Assembly: GCF_000011485.1 (NCBI RefSeq)
Contig: NC_005071.1
Coordinates: 2,049,347-2,113,346, forward strand
Reading direction: 5' to 3'
From: Prochlorococcus marinus str. MIT 9313
GTDB taxonomy: Bacteria > Cyanobacteriota > Cyanobacteriia > PCC-6307 > Cyanobiaceae
DNA length: 64,000 nt
A model generated the notes under the pieces. That model was not told the origin of the DNA. It searched no databases and saw only the letters and a list, made by a program, of their open reading frames with translations. Of the stretch, positions 54,601-63,882 are shown piece by piece; the first letter of the stretch is position 1; every line of letters starts with the position of its first letter. The position numbers and the translations under genes were made by a program.

Positions 54601-56921
54601 GTAGTACGCAGTGCCAAAGCGTTCACGACCACCGTGATTGAACTAAGGGCCATCAATAGAGCTGCGATGGGTGGGGAGAGCAATAACCCAAAGCCCGGCA
54701 ACAACAATCCTGCAGCAATTGGCAAAGCAATGAGGTTGTAGCCAAAGGCCCAAGTCAGGTTTTGACGCACTTTTGCCATGGTGCGGCGAGCCAACAAAAG
54801 GGCTTCCGGCAAACCCTCCAGGCGATCCCCAAGCAACACCAGATCAGCAGAATCCTGGGCTATCTGCGTGCCGGTACCCACAGCGATACCAAGATCTGCT
54901 GCCGCCAGAGCTGGGGCATCATTAATGCCATCGCCAACCATTGCCAACAGTCCAGCCTTGCGAAGACGTTGCAAGCGCTCCAGCTTCTGATCAGGCAACA
55001 ACTGCCAGCCCAGTTGATGGGGTTGAAAACCCAACTGCTGCCCCAGGCGTTCCACCGCCTGACGTCTATCACCACTAAGCATGGCCAGAGTCATCCCCTG
55101 CTCTCGTAATCGATCCAAAGCAACAGACACATCAGGTCGAAGCCGATCATCAATGGCCACAAGGCCCAAAGGCTCTTCCCCCAGAGCCACGGCTACCACC
55201 GATTGCCCCTGAAGAGACGACAGCTCAACATCAGCCTGAAGTTCAGCTGTCCAATGAACCCCTTCAGCCTGAAGCCATTCCGGTGTACCTACTCGAACCG
55301 TTCCTTCTACACCTTCAAGCTCACCGGCCAGGCCGGAGCCTGGATAGGTACGGGTTGCCAAAGTGGACAGAAGCGAAAGCCGATGCCGTTGAGCCTCTTG
55401 CAAAACAGCATGGGCCAAGGGATGGCGACTGTTTTGCTCAAGACTTGCAGCTAGCTGCAACAATTGATCAGGTTTTTTTGTGCCAACAACCCCTGCCACC
55501 AAAGGGCGGCCAAGGGTAAGAGTGCCAGTTTTGTCGAAGACAACTTGCCTCAGCGAGGCTGCCATTTCAATCACATCCCCACCGCGAAATAACCACCCCC
55601 GGCGGGCCGCCTGACCAGAGGCCACTGTGATCACTGTGGGCGTTGCCAATCCCAATGCACAGGGACAGGCCACGACTAGAACAGCGATGGCAAGCTGTAA
55701 AGCCAATCCTAAGGAGGTTTCAGCGACGCCTCCAAGCGGGACATGATGACCATATCCATGCACCAACCCCTGACCCGAAGCGTGCAACACCTCTGGCCAA
55801 AGACGTGCACCCAGTTGCCACCAAAACAGAAAAGTCAGCAGTGCCAGGCTGACAACGCCATAGCAAAAGCGACCTGCAACCCGATCAGCCAGGCCTTGAA
55901 TAGGAGCCTTACGCGCCTGGGCCTGTTCCACCAAACTAATGATTCTTGCCAGAGCTGTCTCAGCTCCCACATGTCGCACTTCTAGCAACAAGGTGGCTTC
56001 AAGATTGAGGCTGCCTGAAGTCAGCTCGATTCCTGGAGCTGCCTCCAACGGCAATGGCTCACCAGTAATGCATGACACGTCGACAGCGGAATGTCCCTCC
56101 AGCACCATGCCATCAACAGGAATGCGATCCCCTGCTAACAACTGAACCCTCTCCCCAGGCCTGAGAGCACCGACTCTTACCTCACGGATAGTCCCATCAC
56201 CTGCCAGCAACCTGGCAGTATCTGGCTGCAATTGAGCCAGCTGTTGGAGGGCCCGCCCAGTGCGGAAACGAGCACGCTCCTCAAGGAACCTTCCCAACAA
56301 AACAAAGCCGAGCAACATCACGGGTTCATTGAAGAAGCAAGGCCAACCCACCTGAGGCCAAAGCAAAGCAACCAGGCTCGCCAGATAGGCACTGCTAACG
56401 CCCAATCCCACCAAGGTGTCCATGGTGGGGGTTAAGGCAAGAGCCGCCCGCGCTCCGCCAACAAGAATCGGCCGACCAGGGCCCAACAAAGCCACCGTGG
56501 CCAATCCGGCATGGAAGGGCAAGGCCCCTACAATCACCAGCTCAAGATGTCCACCGGCAGCAAGGTGGCCAAGAACAGACAGCAACAGCAACACCAAGGC
56601 CACCATTAACTGACGCCACTGACTCCACCAAGCCCCTAGGGAGTCACGCGTTGAAGGCGTTAGCTGTTCTAATGAGCCCGTATTTCTTGGCTGAGCAGAG
56701 AAACCCCGGGTTGCCAGAGCAGCAAGGATCGGCTCAAGAGACTGGCCTGGATCGTTGAGATCCAGCCACGCAGTGCGGGCTACCAAGTTGACACTGGCAC
56801 GAGCAACACTGGGCTGCTCAAGCAAAATACGCTCTACCGATTGAACGCAGCCGCCGCATTTCATCCCCTCGATATCGAGTGCGACGGATGGATGAGCCAA
56901 TGGACGGTCGTTGCGGCTCAC
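54597..56921 (-). CDS. Copper-translocating P-type ATPase
   Basis: The 774-residue P1B-ATPase has an N-terminal heavy-metal domain with Met20, Cys22 and Cys25 in GMKCGGCVQS, eight predicted membrane segments, the CPC ion motif in VVACPCALGLATPTV, the phosphorylation site DKTGTL and a nucleotide hinge GDGINDAPALAAADLGI. CPC pumps of this layout move Cu+. In cyanobacteria CtaA and PacS supply copper to plastocyanin and cytochrome oxidase; which one this is cannot be said. It leads the unit with tmk and holB and is divergent from ycf3 across 144 bases. Confidence 0.92.
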   Translation of the reverse strand: MSRNDRPLAHPSVALDIEGMKCGGCVQSVERILLEQPSVARASVNLVARTAWLDLNDPGQSLEPILAALATRGFSAQPRNTGSLEQLTPSTRDSLGAWWSQWRQLMVALVLLLLSVLGHLAAGGHLELVIVGALPFHAGLATVALLGPGRPILVGGARAALALTPTMDTLVGLGVSSAYLASLVALLWPQVGWPCFFNEPVMLLGFVLLGRFLEERARFRTGRALQQLAQLQPDTARLLAGDGTIREVRVGALRPGERVQLLAGDRIPVDGMVLEGHSAVDVSCITGEPLPLEAAPGIELTSGSLNLEATLLLEVRHVGAETALARIISLVEQAQARKAPIQGLADRVAGRFCYGVVSLALLTFLFWWQLGARLWPEVLHASGQGLVHGYGHHVPLGGVAETSLGLALQLAIAVLVVACPCALGLATPTVITVASGQAARRGWLFRGGDVIEMAASLRQVVFDKTGTLTLGRPLVAGVVGTKKPDQLLQLAASLEQNSRHPLAHAVLQEAQRHRLSLLSTLATRTYPGSGLAGELEGVEGTVRVGTPEWLQAEGVHWTAELQADVELSSLQGQSVVAVALGEEPLGLVAIDDRLRPDVSVALDRLREQGMTLAMLSGDRRQAVERLGQQLGFQPHQLGWQLLPDQKLERLQRLRKAGLLAMVGDGINDAPALAAADLGIAVGTGTQIAQDSADLVLLGDRLEGLPEALLLARRTMAKVRQNLTWAFGYNLIALPIAAGLLLPGFGLLLSPPIAALLMALSSITVVVNALALRTT

Positions 56922-57065
56922 AGATCGGTGAAATGTTCCCGCACGCTAATGACAATCGTTACGCATAGCCCATCCCATAACAGCAGCCCAAAGATCTCAC
57001 CAGAGACTCAAAACAGTCTTTTCAGAATAAGACGAGGATAATGGTGTGATTCCTTTATTCACGCC

Positions 57066-57587
57066 GTGCCACGCACCCAAAACAAAGACAACTTCATTGA
57101 CAAGACCTTCACGGTGATGGCCGATCTAATCGTGAAGATGATGCCAATCAACGATAAGGCGAAAAGAGCCTATGTGTATTACCGCGATGGCCTATCAGCC
57201 CAGAACGCAGGCGACTATGCAGAGGCACTGGAAAACTATGAAGAGAGTCTCAAGCTTGAGGAAAGCCCCTTCGACCGGAGTGAAACCCTCAAGAACATGG
57301 CGATCATCTATATGAGCAACGGGGACGAGGACCTCGCTCTTGATACCTATCAGAGGGCCCTTGACCAAAACTCAAATCAGCCCTCCTGCCTAAAGAACAT
57401 GGGCTTGATTTACGAAAAACGCGGCCGCACAGCGCAAGAAGCTGGTCTGCAAGACGAAGCTGATCGGTTGTTCGACAGAGCTGCAGACGTGTGGACCCAA
57501 GCGGTAAGGCTCTATCCCGGCGGCTACCTAGATATTGAGAACTGGCTGAAAACAACAGGCCGAAGCAACATAGACGTCTATTTCTAA
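57066..57587 (+). CDS. ycf3: Photosystem I assembly protein Ycf3
   Basis: The 173-residue TPR protein helps assemble photosystem I at the thylakoid membrane. Its N-terminus [20 protein letters not shown] is highly characteristic, and three TPR units follow, including [24 protein letters not shown] and [13 protein letters not shown]. The start is a GTG. The stop is 14 bases from the convergent radA stop. Confidence 0.97.
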   Translation: MPRTQNKDNFIDKTFTVMADLIVKMMPINDKAKRAYVYYRDGLSAQNAGDYAEALENYEESLKLEESPFDRSETLKNMAIIYMSNGDEDLALDTYQRALDQNSNQPSCLKNMGLIYEKRGRTAQEAGLQDEADRLFDRAADVWTQAVRLYPGGYLDIENWLKTTGRSNIDVYF

Positions 57588-57601
57588 AGCGAAAACATCC
57601 T

Positions 57602-58996
57602 TCAGCAGCCATCATCAGCTGGATTCACACCGAGGGCCATGACCAAAGCCTCAGTCACACTCGCAGCCTCAAGTAGTTCCAACTCCAGCTCCTTGCCGAT
57701 GGGTCCTAGGCCACTGCCCTGCGGCACTACTGCACGATGAAAACCTAAGCGAACTGCTTCCTTAAGACGCTGCCCAAGCTGCCCCACTGGCCTCAATTGC
57801 CCCCCTAAGCCCAACTCCCCAAGCAAAACTGTGCCTTTTGGCAGCATGAGATCTCGATAACTGGAAACAACGGCAGCGGCGACACCCAAATCAGCAGCAG
57901 GCTCTTCGACTTCTAATCCGCCAGCAACAGCCAGATAACAGTCATAGCGTGACAATGGCAAGCCCATGTGCTTCTCCAATACGGCCAGAATTTGGTGCAA
58001 GCGGTTGGTGCCTAATCCTGTAGCGGTACGGCGAGGACTGGCATAGCTGGTTACACCCACCAAAGCCTGCAGATCCACCACCAATGAACGGGTGCCTTCA
58101 AAGGCCACGATGGTGGCCACCCCAGAAGCAGACTCACCCTTGAGAAAGAGCTCGCTTGGATTCCCGACTTCAGCTAAGCCCTTCCCCTGCATCTCGAACA
58201 CCCCAAGCTCATGGGTGGCTCCAAAGCGATTTTTTACAGCCCTCAGAAGGCGATGACTGGCAAATCGATCGCCCTCAAAAGTGAGTACTGCATCGACCAA
58301 ATGCTCAAGCACCTTGGGGCCCGCCAGCATCCCCTCCTTGGTGACATGGCCCACCAAAACCAAGGCTGTTTCCTGACGCTTAGCCAAACGCTGTAAAGCT
58401 GCTGCACACTCGCGCACCTGAGCGACAGAGCCAGGCGCACTGGAAAGCGACCCATCATGCAAAGCCTGAATGCTGTCGATAATTGCCACCGCAGGCCGCA
58501 GTGCTTCCAATTCCTCAAGCACCAATTCCAAGTCCGTTTCCGCCAAAAGCTGCAGGTCCGACGTAACCCCCTCAAGGCGCAGCCAACGCAACTTCACCTG
58601 CTGGGCAGACTCCTCAGCACTCACGTAAAGCACAGAGTGTTGCAGTGCCATAGCCGTGGCGCTCTGCAACAGCAACGTGCTCTTGCCAATCCCAGGATCA
58701 CCTCCAACTAACACCATTGATCCAGGCACCAGCCCGCCGCCCAGGACTCGATCCAACTCTTCGTAGCCACTGGCAAGACGGCGAACGGGTTGATCCCCGA
58801 GAGAAGCCATCGCCATCGAGCGCCGCGCCACTGGTTCCACGGCCGGATCAAAACTGTTACTGCGGCGGCGGCCATCGGTTGAATGAGCGACCTGTTCGAC
58901 CAAAGAATTCCAAGTCCCGCAACTGGCGCAGCGACCAAAAAACTGGCTGGTCTTAGCGCCACAGCTCTGACAGACGTAGACGGAAGCAGTGCGCAC
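57602..58996 (-). CDS. radA: DNA repair protein RadA
   Basis: The 464-residue RecA-like protein helps process recombination intermediates. The N-terminal zinc finger CQSCGAKTSQFFGRCASCGTW has the four cysteines, followed by Walker A GGDPGIGKSTLL, the RadA-specific KNRFG motif in VKNRFGATHELG, and a C-terminal Lon-like domain. The start is a GTG. It is divergent from rpaB, with about 100 bases between. Confidence 0.96.
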   Translation of the reverse strand: MRTASVYVCQSCGAKTSQFFGRCASCGTWNSLVEQVAHSTDGRRRSNSFDPAVEPVARRSMAMASLGDQPVRRLASGYEELDRVLGGGLVPGSMVLVGGDPGIGKSTLLLQSATAMALQHSVLYVSAEESAQQVKLRWLRLEGVTSDLQLLAETDLELVLEELEALRPAVAIIDSIQALHDGSLSSAPGSVAQVRECAAALQRLAKRQETALVLVGHVTKEGMLAGPKVLEHLVDAVLTFEGDRFASHRLLRAVKNRFGATHELGVFEMQGKGLAEVGNPSELFLKGESASGVATIVAFEGTRSLVVDLQALVGVTSYASPRRTATGLGTNRLHQILAVLEKHMGLPLSRYDCYLAVAGGLEVEEPAADLGVAAAVVSSYRDLMLPKGTVLLGELGLGGQLRPVGQLGQRLKEAVRLGFHRAVVPQGSGLGPIGKELELELLEAASVTEALVMALGVNPADDGC

Positions 58997-59100
58997 TTAC
59001 TAAGATAGGTAAAGAAAGTTGGCTTTAAATGAACCAAAAGGCCGGTACGCCTTAACAGCTCTTATCTAAGATTCATTGATTGCAGCCGCCAAAGAAAAAA

Positions 59101-59847
59101 ATGACGGCCACCAGCCCATCTAAAGAGACGATCCTCGTGGTCGACGATGAGGCCAGCATTCGTCGGATCCTCGAAACCCGTCTCTCGATGATCGGCTATC
59201 AAGTGTTCACGGCATGTGACGGCAACGAAGCTCTCGATATCTTCCACAACTGTGAGCCTGATCTTGTTGTGCTCGACGTGATGATGCCAAAGCTTGATGG
59301 CTATGGCGTTTGTCAAGAGCTTCGCAAAGAATCGGATGTGCCGATCGTGATGCTCACGGCCCTTGGAGATGTCGCTGACAGAATCACGGGGCTTGAGCTG
59401 GGTGCAGACGACTACGTCGTCAAACCCTTCAGCCCTAAGGAACTTGAAGCGCGCATACGCTGCGTGCTTCGACGAGTCGAGAAAGAGCACGTTGCCGGCA
59501 TCCCTAACTCAGGGGTGATTCAAGTGGCTGAACTAAGAGTCGACACCAACAAGCGACAGGTTTTCCGAGGAGATGAGCGGATTCGCCTTACCGGTATGGA
59601 ATTCAGCCTGCTTGAGCTACTGGTCAGCCGCTCAGGGGAGCCTTTCAGTCGCGGCGAAATCCTCAAGGAGGTATGGGGTTATACACCTGAACGACATGTA
59701 GACACCAGAGTCGTGGATGTTCATATTTCACGTCTTCGCTCCAAACTCGAAGACGATCCCGCCAATCCCGAGCTGATCCTCACCGCTCGAGGTACCGGCT
59801 ACCTGTTCCAGCGCATCATCGACTCCCTTGCCCCCGAAGGACTCTGA
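59101..59847 (+). CDS. rpaB: OmpR-family response regulator RpaB (Ycf27)
   Basis: The 248-residue regulator controls high-light and photosystem genes, usually in partnership with the kinase NblS. The receiver has Asp15-Asp16, phosphoacceptor Asp59 in LVVLDVMMP, MLTALGD and VVKPFSP; the winged-helix domain has LTGMEFSLLELLVSRSGEPF and VDVHISRLRSKLEDDPANP. The segment GVCQELRKESDVPIVMLTAL is typical of Ycf27/RpaB. The frame opens 7 codons earlier (MQPPKKK at 59080), but the ATG at 59101 matches the family N-terminus. The 3' end overlaps the plsX frame by 20 bases. Confidence 0.93.
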   Translation: MTATSPSKETILVVDDEASIRRILETRLSMIGYQVFTACDGNEALDIFHNCEPDLVVLDVMMPKLDGYGVCQELRKESDVPIVMLTALGDVADRITGLELGADDYVVKPFSPKELEARIRCVLRRVEKEHVAGIPNSGVIQVAELRVDTNKRQVFRGDERIRLTGMEFSLLELLVSRSGEPFSRGEILKEVWGYTPERHVDTRVVDVHISRLRSKLEDDPANPELILTARGTGYLFQRIIDSLAPEGL

Positions 59848-61174
59848 TTCCTCCACGGCCTCCGGGCCCCGGAGCAAGACCACCCGCCCCAGAGCCATTA
59901 GGCGTCTGGTGATCTGGTATCGCCGCAATGCTGCCGTTACCAGCCTGGTAGGAAGTGCCACAAACTCAGCTTCCGCCGCTGGAAACGTAGCCGGAACAGT
60001 TGTTTCCAGTGCTGGATCCGTGGTGTCGAATGCTGGATCAATGGCAGGAAGCATGCTTCAGCCACTCGTTTTTGATCCCCTGCGGCGACTACAAAGCAGC
60101 GAAAACAACCCAGAAGCGGAGGACATCAAAAATAGCGATCGGCTCTGGGTTGCCGTCGATGGCATGGGTGGAGACGAGGCTCCTGGCCCCATTCTTGATG
60201 GCTGTCTAAAAGCGATTCAAAGACTTCCCCTCCGCATCAAGTTCGTCGGAGAGACCGAAAAAGTGTTAGGCGCTGTCCAAGCCATGGGTCTCACCGAACT
60301 CTTCAACCAAGCCACAGCCGCTGGTCATCTGGAGCTTGTCGCAAGCGGTCCCTCTGTGGGCATGGATGAAGAGGCCACTGTGGTGCGCCGCAAACGCGAC
60401 GCCAGCATCAACCTGACCATGGACCTGGTCAAAAAGGGCGAAGCTCTAGCAATGTATTCAGCTGGAAATTCCGGAGCCATGATGGCCTCAGCCATCTTCC
60501 GACTGGGGCGTCTAGCAGGGATAGACCGTCCGGCCATCGGTGCTCTATTCCCAACAAAAGATCCAACACAACCAGTGCTAGTACTGGATGTGGGCGCCAA
60601 CATGGATTGCAAGCCCATCTACCTCCACCAATTTGCCCTACTTGGCAATATCTATTCCCGCGACGTTCTCCAGGTGGCTCGCCCACGCATCGGGCTTCTG
60701 AATATTGGCGAAGAGGAGTGCAAGGGCAACGATCTAGCCATTCGCACTCATGAGCTACTCAGCGAAGAGCATCGGCTTCAATTCGCGGGCAACTGCGAAG
60801 GTCGTGATGTTCTTTCAGGGGCTTTCGACGTGGTGGTATGTGATGGCTTCACCGGCAATGTGCTCCTCAAATTCCTGGAGTCTGTCGGCAGCGTGCTGCT
60901 TGATGTATTACGAGCCGAACTGCCACGAGGCAGACGCGGCAAGGTGGGTTCTGCGTTCCTACGCAGCAACCTCAAACGAATTAAGAAACGCCTCGACCAT
61001 GCAGAACATGGTGGGGCACTATTGCTGGGTGTGAATGGCATCTGTGTGATCGGCCATGGCAGCAGCAAGGCGCTATCGGTGGTCAGTGCACTACGACTAG
61101 CCCACTCCGCAGCGAGCCATGGTGTCATGGACGATTTAGCCGAACTGCAAAAGGCACCTGTTGAAAGCGCCTAA
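59828..61174 (+). CDS. plsX: Phosphate acyltransferase PlsX with long N-terminal extension
   Basis: The enzyme makes acyl-phosphate from acyl-ACP for phospholipid synthesis. The PlsX core starts at DRLWVAVDGMGGDEAPGPIL (from residue 104) and includes NSGAMMASAIFRLGRL and VVCDGFTGNVLLKFLES. Before it are about 103 extra residues: a basic head, then a low-complexity Ala/Gly/Ser/Val stretch (residues 43-75). Typical PlsX proteins have about 330-350 residues; this frame gives 448. The TTG at 59828 overlaps rpaB by 20 bases; a start nearer the core is possible, but ATGs at 60042 and 60054 lie too late for the low-complexity region. It heads plsX-fabH-fabD-plsC. Confidence 0.92.
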   Translation: MPPKDSDSSTASGPRSKTTRPRAIRRLVIWYRRNAAVTSLVGSATNSASAAGNVAGTVVSSAGSVVSNAGSMAGSMLQPLVFDPLRRLQSSENNPEAEDIKNSDRLWVAVDGMGGDEAPGPILDGCLKAIQRLPLRIKFVGETEKVLGAVQAMGLTELFNQATAAGHLELVASGPSVGMDEEATVVRRKRDASINLTMDLVKKGEALAMYSAGNSGAMMASAIFRLGRLAGIDRPAIGALFPTKDPTQPVLVLDVGANMDCKPIYLHQFALLGNIYSRDVLQVARPRIGLLNIGEEECKGNDLAIRTHELLSEEHRLQFAGNCEGRDVLSGAFDVVVCDGFTGNVLLKFLESVGSVLLDVLRAELPRGRRGKVGSAFLRSNLKRIKKRLDHAEHGGALLLGVNGICVIGHGSSKALSVVSALRLAHSAASHGVMDDLAELQKAPVESA

Positions 61175-61229
61175 AGGCGCTCTGCCGAAACGCTGTGATT
61201 GACTGACGCCACCTTGGACCACTTGCCCC

Positions 61230-62249
61230 TTGGCTGAAACGTCCACAATCGGTAGTGGAGTAGCTCTGGTGGGCTGCGGCAGTGCCACACCATCCCAACG
61301 GATTAGCAACGACCAACTCGGACAAAGGGTTGACACCAGCGATGCATGGATCCGTAGCCGCACTGGAATCAGTGCCCGACGTGTTATCGGACCGGATGAA
61401 ACGCTGACAGGCCTAAGCCATCAAGCTGCAGCCAACGCCCTAACAATGGCTGGCTGGGAACCCGAAAGTGTTGATCTGATCATCCTGGCCACATCAACCC
61501 CTGATGATCTCTTTGGTTCAGCCCCGCAACTGCAAGCCATTTTGGGAGCTCGCCAAGCAGTGGCTTTTGATCTCACAGCCGCTTGTAGTGGTTTTCTATT
61601 CGCCCTGATCACTGCCGCCCAGTTCCTTCGCACTGGTGCAATGCGGCGAGCACTCGTGATCGGTGCGGACCAACTAAGCCGCTGGGTCGACTGGGACGAT
61701 CGTCGCAGTTGTGTGCTGTTTGGCGATGGAGCCGGAGCTGTTGCTCTGGAAGCAACGAGTGCTGCTCAGAACGGGCTGCTGGGCTTTCAGCTGAAATCTG
61801 ACGGCAGCCGCGGCGACTGCCTCAACCTGCCGCAAGTTCAAAACCATCTATCCCTGGTAGCGGGTAATAGCCATCAGCAAGGCGGTTTTAAGCCAATTCA
61901 GATGAACGGACAGGAGGTCTACAAATTCGCCGTCCGAGAAGTACCTGCCATCCTCCAAACCCTTCTCAAAGCCACCAACACAGCCCCGGAGTCACTGGAC
62001 TGGCTCCTGCTTCATCAAGCCAATCAACGCATCCTCGATGCAGTAGCAAATCGCTTCGCCATTCCGCAGGCCAAGGTGCTCAGCAACCTGGCTGAGTACG
62101 GCAACACATCGGCAGCAACCATCCCACTCATGCTTGATGAAGCCGTACAAGACGGAAGAATTAAACCTGGTCAACTGATCGCAAGCAGCGGTTTTGGAGC
62201 TGGTCTCAGTTGGGGTGCAGCATTAATCCGCTGGCATGGGCCCATCTAG
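61230..62249 (+). CDS. fabH: Beta-ketoacyl-ACP synthase III
   Basis: The 339-residue enzyme starts fatty-acid synthesis by joining acetyl-CoA to malonyl-ACP. The active-site Cys119 is in FDLTAACSGFLFAL, the His is in LLLHQANQRILDAV and the Asn is in EYGNTSAATIPL. The start is a TTG 55 bases after plsX; no ATG precedes the conserved GSGVALVGCGSATPS. The gene order plsX-fabH-fabD is the common bacterial cluster. Confidence 0.97.
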   Translation: MAETSTIGSGVALVGCGSATPSQRISNDQLGQRVDTSDAWIRSRTGISARRVIGPDETLTGLSHQAAANALTMAGWEPESVDLIILATSTPDDLFGSAPQLQAILGARQAVAFDLTAACSGFLFALITAAQFLRTGAMRRALVIGADQLSRWVDWDDRRSCVLFGDGAGAVALEATSAAQNGLLGFQLKSDGSRGDCLNLPQVQNHLSLVAGNSHQQGGFKPIQMNGQEVYKFAVREVPAILQTLLKATNTAPESLDWLLLHQANQRILDAVANRFAIPQAKVLSNLAEYGNTSAATIPLMLDEAVQDGRIKPGQLIASSGFGAGLSWGAALIRWHGPI

Positions 62250-62277
62250 GCTCGCGCTAAATCGCTAGACCATTCTG

Positions 62278-63174
62278 ATGTCGATCGCTTGGGTGTTCCC
62301 TGGTCAGGGCTCACAAAAGCTGGGCATGGCTGACCCGATCATCAGCCTGCCCGATGCCGAAGAGCGCTTTGCCCTCGCCTCTCGACTACTGGGACGTGAT
62401 CTCCTTGCGATTTGCCGTGGTAGCGACCAAACCAATCATGACCCGGCCGACCTTAATGACACCCGCAATACCCAACCCGCACTTTTTGTCGTTGAATCAT
62501 TACTGGTGGATGAACTGCGCAGGCAGGGTCGTGAGGCATCGCTCATCGCAGGGCACAGCCTGGGTGAACTTGTAGCCCTCTATGCGGCTGAGGTTTTTGA
62601 CGTAAACACCGCCCTGCTGCTTCTGCGACGCCGCTCAGAACTGATGGCCTCAGCCGGTGGTGGGGCCATGACAGCCATCTTGGGCTTTGACCGCACACAG
62701 CTAAAAGCTCTGGTAGCAGACACAGAAGGAGTCGTGATCGCCAATGACAACAGTGCTGCCCAGGTGGTTTTATCCGGCACCCCAGAGGCTGTTAGCAAGG
62801 TCAGCAGCCAGCTGACCTGCAAGCGAGCGATTCCGTTGCCAGTCTCGGGAGCCTTCCATTCGCCTTTCATGGCCACAGCGGCCACTGAATTTGCAGCTGA
62901 ACTGGATCAAGTGACTTTCAAAGACGCCCGTGTCCCCGTTCTCTGCAATGCCGATCCAATCCCAACCTGCGATGCCAACTTGCTTAAGCAACGGCTAAAA
63001 GATCAAATGACAACAGGCGTCCGTTGGCGCGAAACGATGGATACCATGGCCAGCCAAGGCGTCAACACAGTGGTCGAAATCGGCCCTGGCAATGTGCTGA
63101 GTGGTCTGGTCAAGCGATCTCTTCCAGGAGTTGCGACCATCCAGCTGAGCTGTGCTGCAGACCTGGGGAATTGA
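62278..63174 (+). CDS. fabD: Malonyl-CoA:ACP transacylase
   Basis: The 298-residue enzyme loads malonyl groups onto ACP. The N-terminus is AWVFPGQGSQKLGM, and Ser94 in GHSLGELVALYA is the nucleophile; VSGAFHSPFMA carries the catalytic His. The length is standard. It starts 28 bases after fabH and ends 3 bases before plsC, so all are co-transcribed. Confidence 0.97.
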   Translation: MSIAWVFPGQGSQKLGMADPIISLPDAEERFALASRLLGRDLLAICRGSDQTNHDPADLNDTRNTQPALFVVESLLVDELRRQGREASLIAGHSLGELVALYAAEVFDVNTALLLLRRRSELMASAGGGAMTAILGFDRTQLKALVADTEGVVIANDNSAAQVVLSGTPEAVSKVSSQLTCKRAIPLPVSGAFHSPFMATAATEFAAELDQVTFKDARVPVLCNADPIPTCDANLLKQRLKDQMTTGVRWRETMDTMASQGVNTVVEIGPGNVLSGLVKRSLPGVATIQLSCAADLGN

Positions 63175-63177
63175 ACT

Positions 63178-63882
63178 TTGACCCAAACCAAACCCCGCCT
63201 GAGCTCAAGCATGCCGGTGCTAATGACACCGCAGCCAAGTCTCACCTATCGACTCGTGAGCTATCTACTGGTGTTTCCCATCTTCCGGGTTCTATTTAGG
63301 GGATGCACCTTTGGCAACGAAAATGTTCCGCGTCAAGGTGCTGTTGTGGTCGTCGCCAACCACGGCTCTCACCTTGACCCGCCCCTCCTTGGCCATGCTC
63401 TTGGGCGGCCTGTGGCCTTCATGGCCAAAGCAGAACTGTTCCGGATCCCCTTCTTAGGAGCAATCATCCGTGCCTGTGGTGCTTACCCGGTGAAACGCGG
63501 CGCCAGTGACAGGGAAGCCATTCGCATGGCCACTGCCCGCCTGAACGAAGGCTGGGCCATAGGGGTCTTCCTTGATGGCACTCGCCAAGCCAACGGCCGC
63601 GTCAATGCCCCCATGCCTGGGGCCGCACTGCTAGCGGCTCGCAGCGATGCGCCCCTACTTCCAGTAGCGATCATCAATAGCCACCGTGCCCTTGGTAAAC
63701 GTGGACAATTACCCCGACTCATACCAATACAACTTCGAATCGGCAAACCGATCCCCCCACCTTCCAGCCGTCGTAAACACGACTTGGAAGCCACCAGCGC
63801 AGAACTTCAAAAAAGAATCAATGCGCTGCTGGATCAAGGACTTTTGAGTTCGGCAGAAGAGCGTCTCCGCCGCCAGCGCTGA
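63178..63882 (+). CDS. plsC: 1-acyl-sn-glycerol-3-phosphate acyltransferase
   Basis: The 234-residue PlsC-type enzyme makes phosphatidic acid. The catalytic NHGSHLDPPLLG has the NHx4D pattern, followed by AKAELFRIPFLGAIIRACGA and VKRGASDRE; the glycerophosphate-binding motif, usually FPEGTRS, reads FLDGTRQ here. A hydrophobic stretch near residues 25-40 should anchor it to the membrane. The TTG start is 3 bases after fabD. Its last 65 bases may overlap a minus-strand frame at the window edge. Confidence 0.93.
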   Translation: MTQTKPRLSSSMPVLMTPQPSLTYRLVSYLLVFPIFRVLFRGCTFGNENVPRQGAVVVVANHGSHLDPPLLGHALGRPVAFMAKAELFRIPFLGAIIRACGAYPVKRGASDREAIRMATARLNEGWAIGVFLDGTRQANGRVNAPMPGAALLAARSDAPLLPVAIINSHRALGKRGQLPRLIPIQLRIGKPIPPPSSRRKHDLEATSAELQKRINALLDQGLLSSAEERLRRQR

